DNA of 5,660 nt from Candidatus Woesearchaeota archaeon (lineage in GTDB: Archaea > Nanobdellota > Nanobdellia > Woesearchaeales > UBA12501). Position numbers and translations under genes: made by a program. A model generated the notes under the pieces. That model was not told the DNA's origin, ran no database searches, and saw only the letters and a list, made by a program, of their open reading frames with translations. Positions 4,809-5,660 of this stretch are shown here, in pieces. Location: NCBI GenBank assembly GCA_014729495.1, contig WJJV01000115.1, forward strand, positions 1 to 5,660, given 5' to 3'. Each line of letters opens with the position of its first letter. The first letter of the stretch is position 1.

Positions 4809-5131
4809 CTTATTTTCGGCAGCTCAATGACATTCATGAAAGAGACAATGACTGCATTGTCATTCTCCAGCTCAATCACTATCTTTGTGTATCCCCCTGG
4901 TTTCCGGTAATACGCAGAATATCTCCCATTTTCCTGAAGATGGCATTTTCGTGGATTGTCTTTGCCTGCTATTCTTATCAGCTCTTCTTCTTTAAAAATC
5001 TTTCTTTCCTTTCTCTCGATATGATCCAAGGCATGCGAGGATACAGCAATCTCTCTTCCTTTCAGCAGTCTTCTGAATGCCTTACTGCCTATCTCTTTTA
5101 TCGGCCGGGTTGTGTATATTCCCCCCATCAT
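4805..5131 (-). CDS. DUF4258-like small protein, possible toxin-like partner
   Basis: Basic protein of 108 residues. After a variable N-terminus, residues about 29-104 look like the DUF4258 pattern: a strand, then SSHALDHIERKERKIFKEEEL with the conserved His and Arg-rich helix, then Tyr-rich strands (NGRYSAYYRKPGGYTKIVIELE) and a final strand AVIVSFMNVIEL. The layout recalls small RelE/BrnT-type folds, but no active site can be assigned. A TGA directly abuts the ATG at 5131, and GAGAGGGG lies 4 (first ATG) or 7 (second ATG) bases upstream. A different frame upstream looks coding and would join at the G6 run, so the true N-terminus may be longer. It overlaps the downstream gene by 4 bp. Confidence 0.8.
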   Translation of the reverse strand: MMGGIYTTRPIKEIGSKAFRRLLKGREIAVSSHALDHIERKERKIFKEEELIRIAGKDNPRKCHLQENGRYSAYYRKPGGYTKIVIELENDNAVIVSFMNVIELPKIR

Positions 5132-5180
5132 TCAGCCCCTCTCTTTTTGCCTTTTTCATAATATCAAAGGGCTGCAGTTT

Positions 5181-5190
5181 GTTTTTAAGC
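5181..5190 (-). promoter_or_regulatory. TATA-like box of the two-gene operon
   Basis: The minus strand reads GCTTAAAAAC, a plausible archaeal TATA box. Its centre is about 26 bp upstream of an ATG at 5159, so transcription could begin at that ATG, or leave a leader of about 28 bases ahead of the ATG at 5131. Confidence 0.45.
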
Positions 5191-5262
5191 CTTACGCGCA
5201 CATGTCCAGTGGTTGTGGAAGTATTTTCGGATTATTTATAGAATTTTCAGAAGTTGGAAATA

Positions 5263-5270
5263 TTTAAAAA
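5263..5270 (+). promoter_or_regulatory. TATA box of the HAD gene
   Basis: TTTAAAAA, preceded by the purine-rich GGAAATA, is centred about 27 bp before the ATG at 5294. That is the expected distance to an archaeal transcription start, so the mRNA would be leaderless. A weaker TTTATA at 5235-5240 is an alternative. Confidence 0.55.
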
Positions 5271-5293
5271 GAAAAGAACAATCTATGGTGTAT

Positions 5294-5660
5294 ATGATAA
5301 AAGCAATAACCTTTGACCTGGACAACACACTTATTGATTTTATTTCTTTCAAGAAAAAGGCCTCTGCTGCTGCAATGGATGCGATGATCAAGGCAGGGTT
5401 CAAGGGTGATAAGAGGAAGCTTAGGAAGGAGTTGTTTGACTTCTATCTTCAGAACGGAATAGAGAAGGATGACATATTCCAGAGATTCCTGAAAAAGCAC
5501 AGGTCATTCTCTGACAGGATCCTTGCAGCAGGAATCAATGCATACCTGAGATCAAAGTATGACAATCTCAGGCCTTATCCAAAGGTCATGCCCACTCTTA
5601 GAAAGCTCAGGCAAAAGGGCTATAAGCTTGCGATAGTGTCAGATGCTCCCAGGCTGAAGG
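5294..5660 (+). CDS. HAD-superfamily hydrolase, subfamily IA (3' partial)
   Basis: Cytoplasmic phosphatase-type hydrolase; 122 residues are visible and the frame runs off the right edge. Motif I is FDLDNTL (7-13), with nucleophile Asp8 and acid/base Asp10. A helical cap follows (about 18-90). Motif II is IVSDAP (114-119), with Ser116. The Lys and Asp residues of motifs III and IV lie beyond the window. The cap between motifs I and II places it in subfamily I, and the closest resemblance is to archaeal phosphoglycolate-phosphatase-like HADs; the substrate cannot be stated. An in-frame ATG at 5285 would add three residues, but the TATA spacing favours 5294. It is divergent from the minus-strand gene pair. 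Confidence 0.9.
   Translation, partial: MIKAITFDLDNTLIDFISFKKKASAAAMDAMIKAGFKGDKRKLRKELFDFYLQNGIEKDDIFQRFLKKHRSFSDRILAAGINAYLRSKYDNLRPYPKVMPTLRKLRQKGYKLAIVSDAPRLK

Noticed and set aside
5264..5500. Minus-strand open frame at the right end
   Set aside because: Antisense to the HAD hydrolase, whose motifs I and II are intact.

Overview
The window looks archaeal. The evidence is gene content and signals: a CpaF/ArlI-type secretion ATPase with TadC-like membrane partners, AT-rich TATA boxes about 26 bp ahead of start codons, oligo-T termination, frequent ATA (Ile) and AGG/AGA (Arg) codons, and an archaeal-style HAD hydrolase. A small-genome DPANN-type lineage (for example Woesearchaeota) is a guess from general resemblance; no rRNA or marker gene is present to prove it.

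Layout. (1) 3-3322, plus strand: a pilus or secretion motor operon. A type II/IV secretion ATPase, cut by the left edge, is followed after an 81-bp gap holding a hairpin by two T2SSF (TadC/ArlJ-like) membrane proteins, which overlap each other by ATGA. The ATPase would drive assembly of pilin-like subunits through a platform built by the two membrane proteins. No intact pilin gene is seen. (2) 3323-3887: about 565 bp without a convincing intact gene but dense in structure. It holds a 130-nt inverted-repeat element with two near-perfect internal hairpins, then a diverged tandem repeat with a period of about 82 nt whose units are themselves hairpins. The tandem repeat also reads on the minus strand as a broken 27-residue protein repeat, so structured RNA and decayed coding sequence are both live readings. 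(3) 3888-4184, minus: a cold-shock-domain protein with a long Ser/Glu/Pro acidic tail, a good Shine-Dalgarno, upstream TATA boxes and a T-rich terminator. (4) 4404-5131, minus: two small genes overlapping by 4 bp, a DUF4258-like protein followed by a DUF2283-like protein, organised like a toxin-antitoxin pair (inference only). A G6 run near the start of the first gene may hide a frameshift and a longer N-terminus. (5) 5294-5660, plus: a HAD-superfamily phosphatase, divergent from the pair, apparently leaderless and cut by the right edge.

The parts most worth following are the structured and repeated region 3445-3815, the small overlapping gene pair with its possible frameshift, and the acidic-tailed cold-shock protein.
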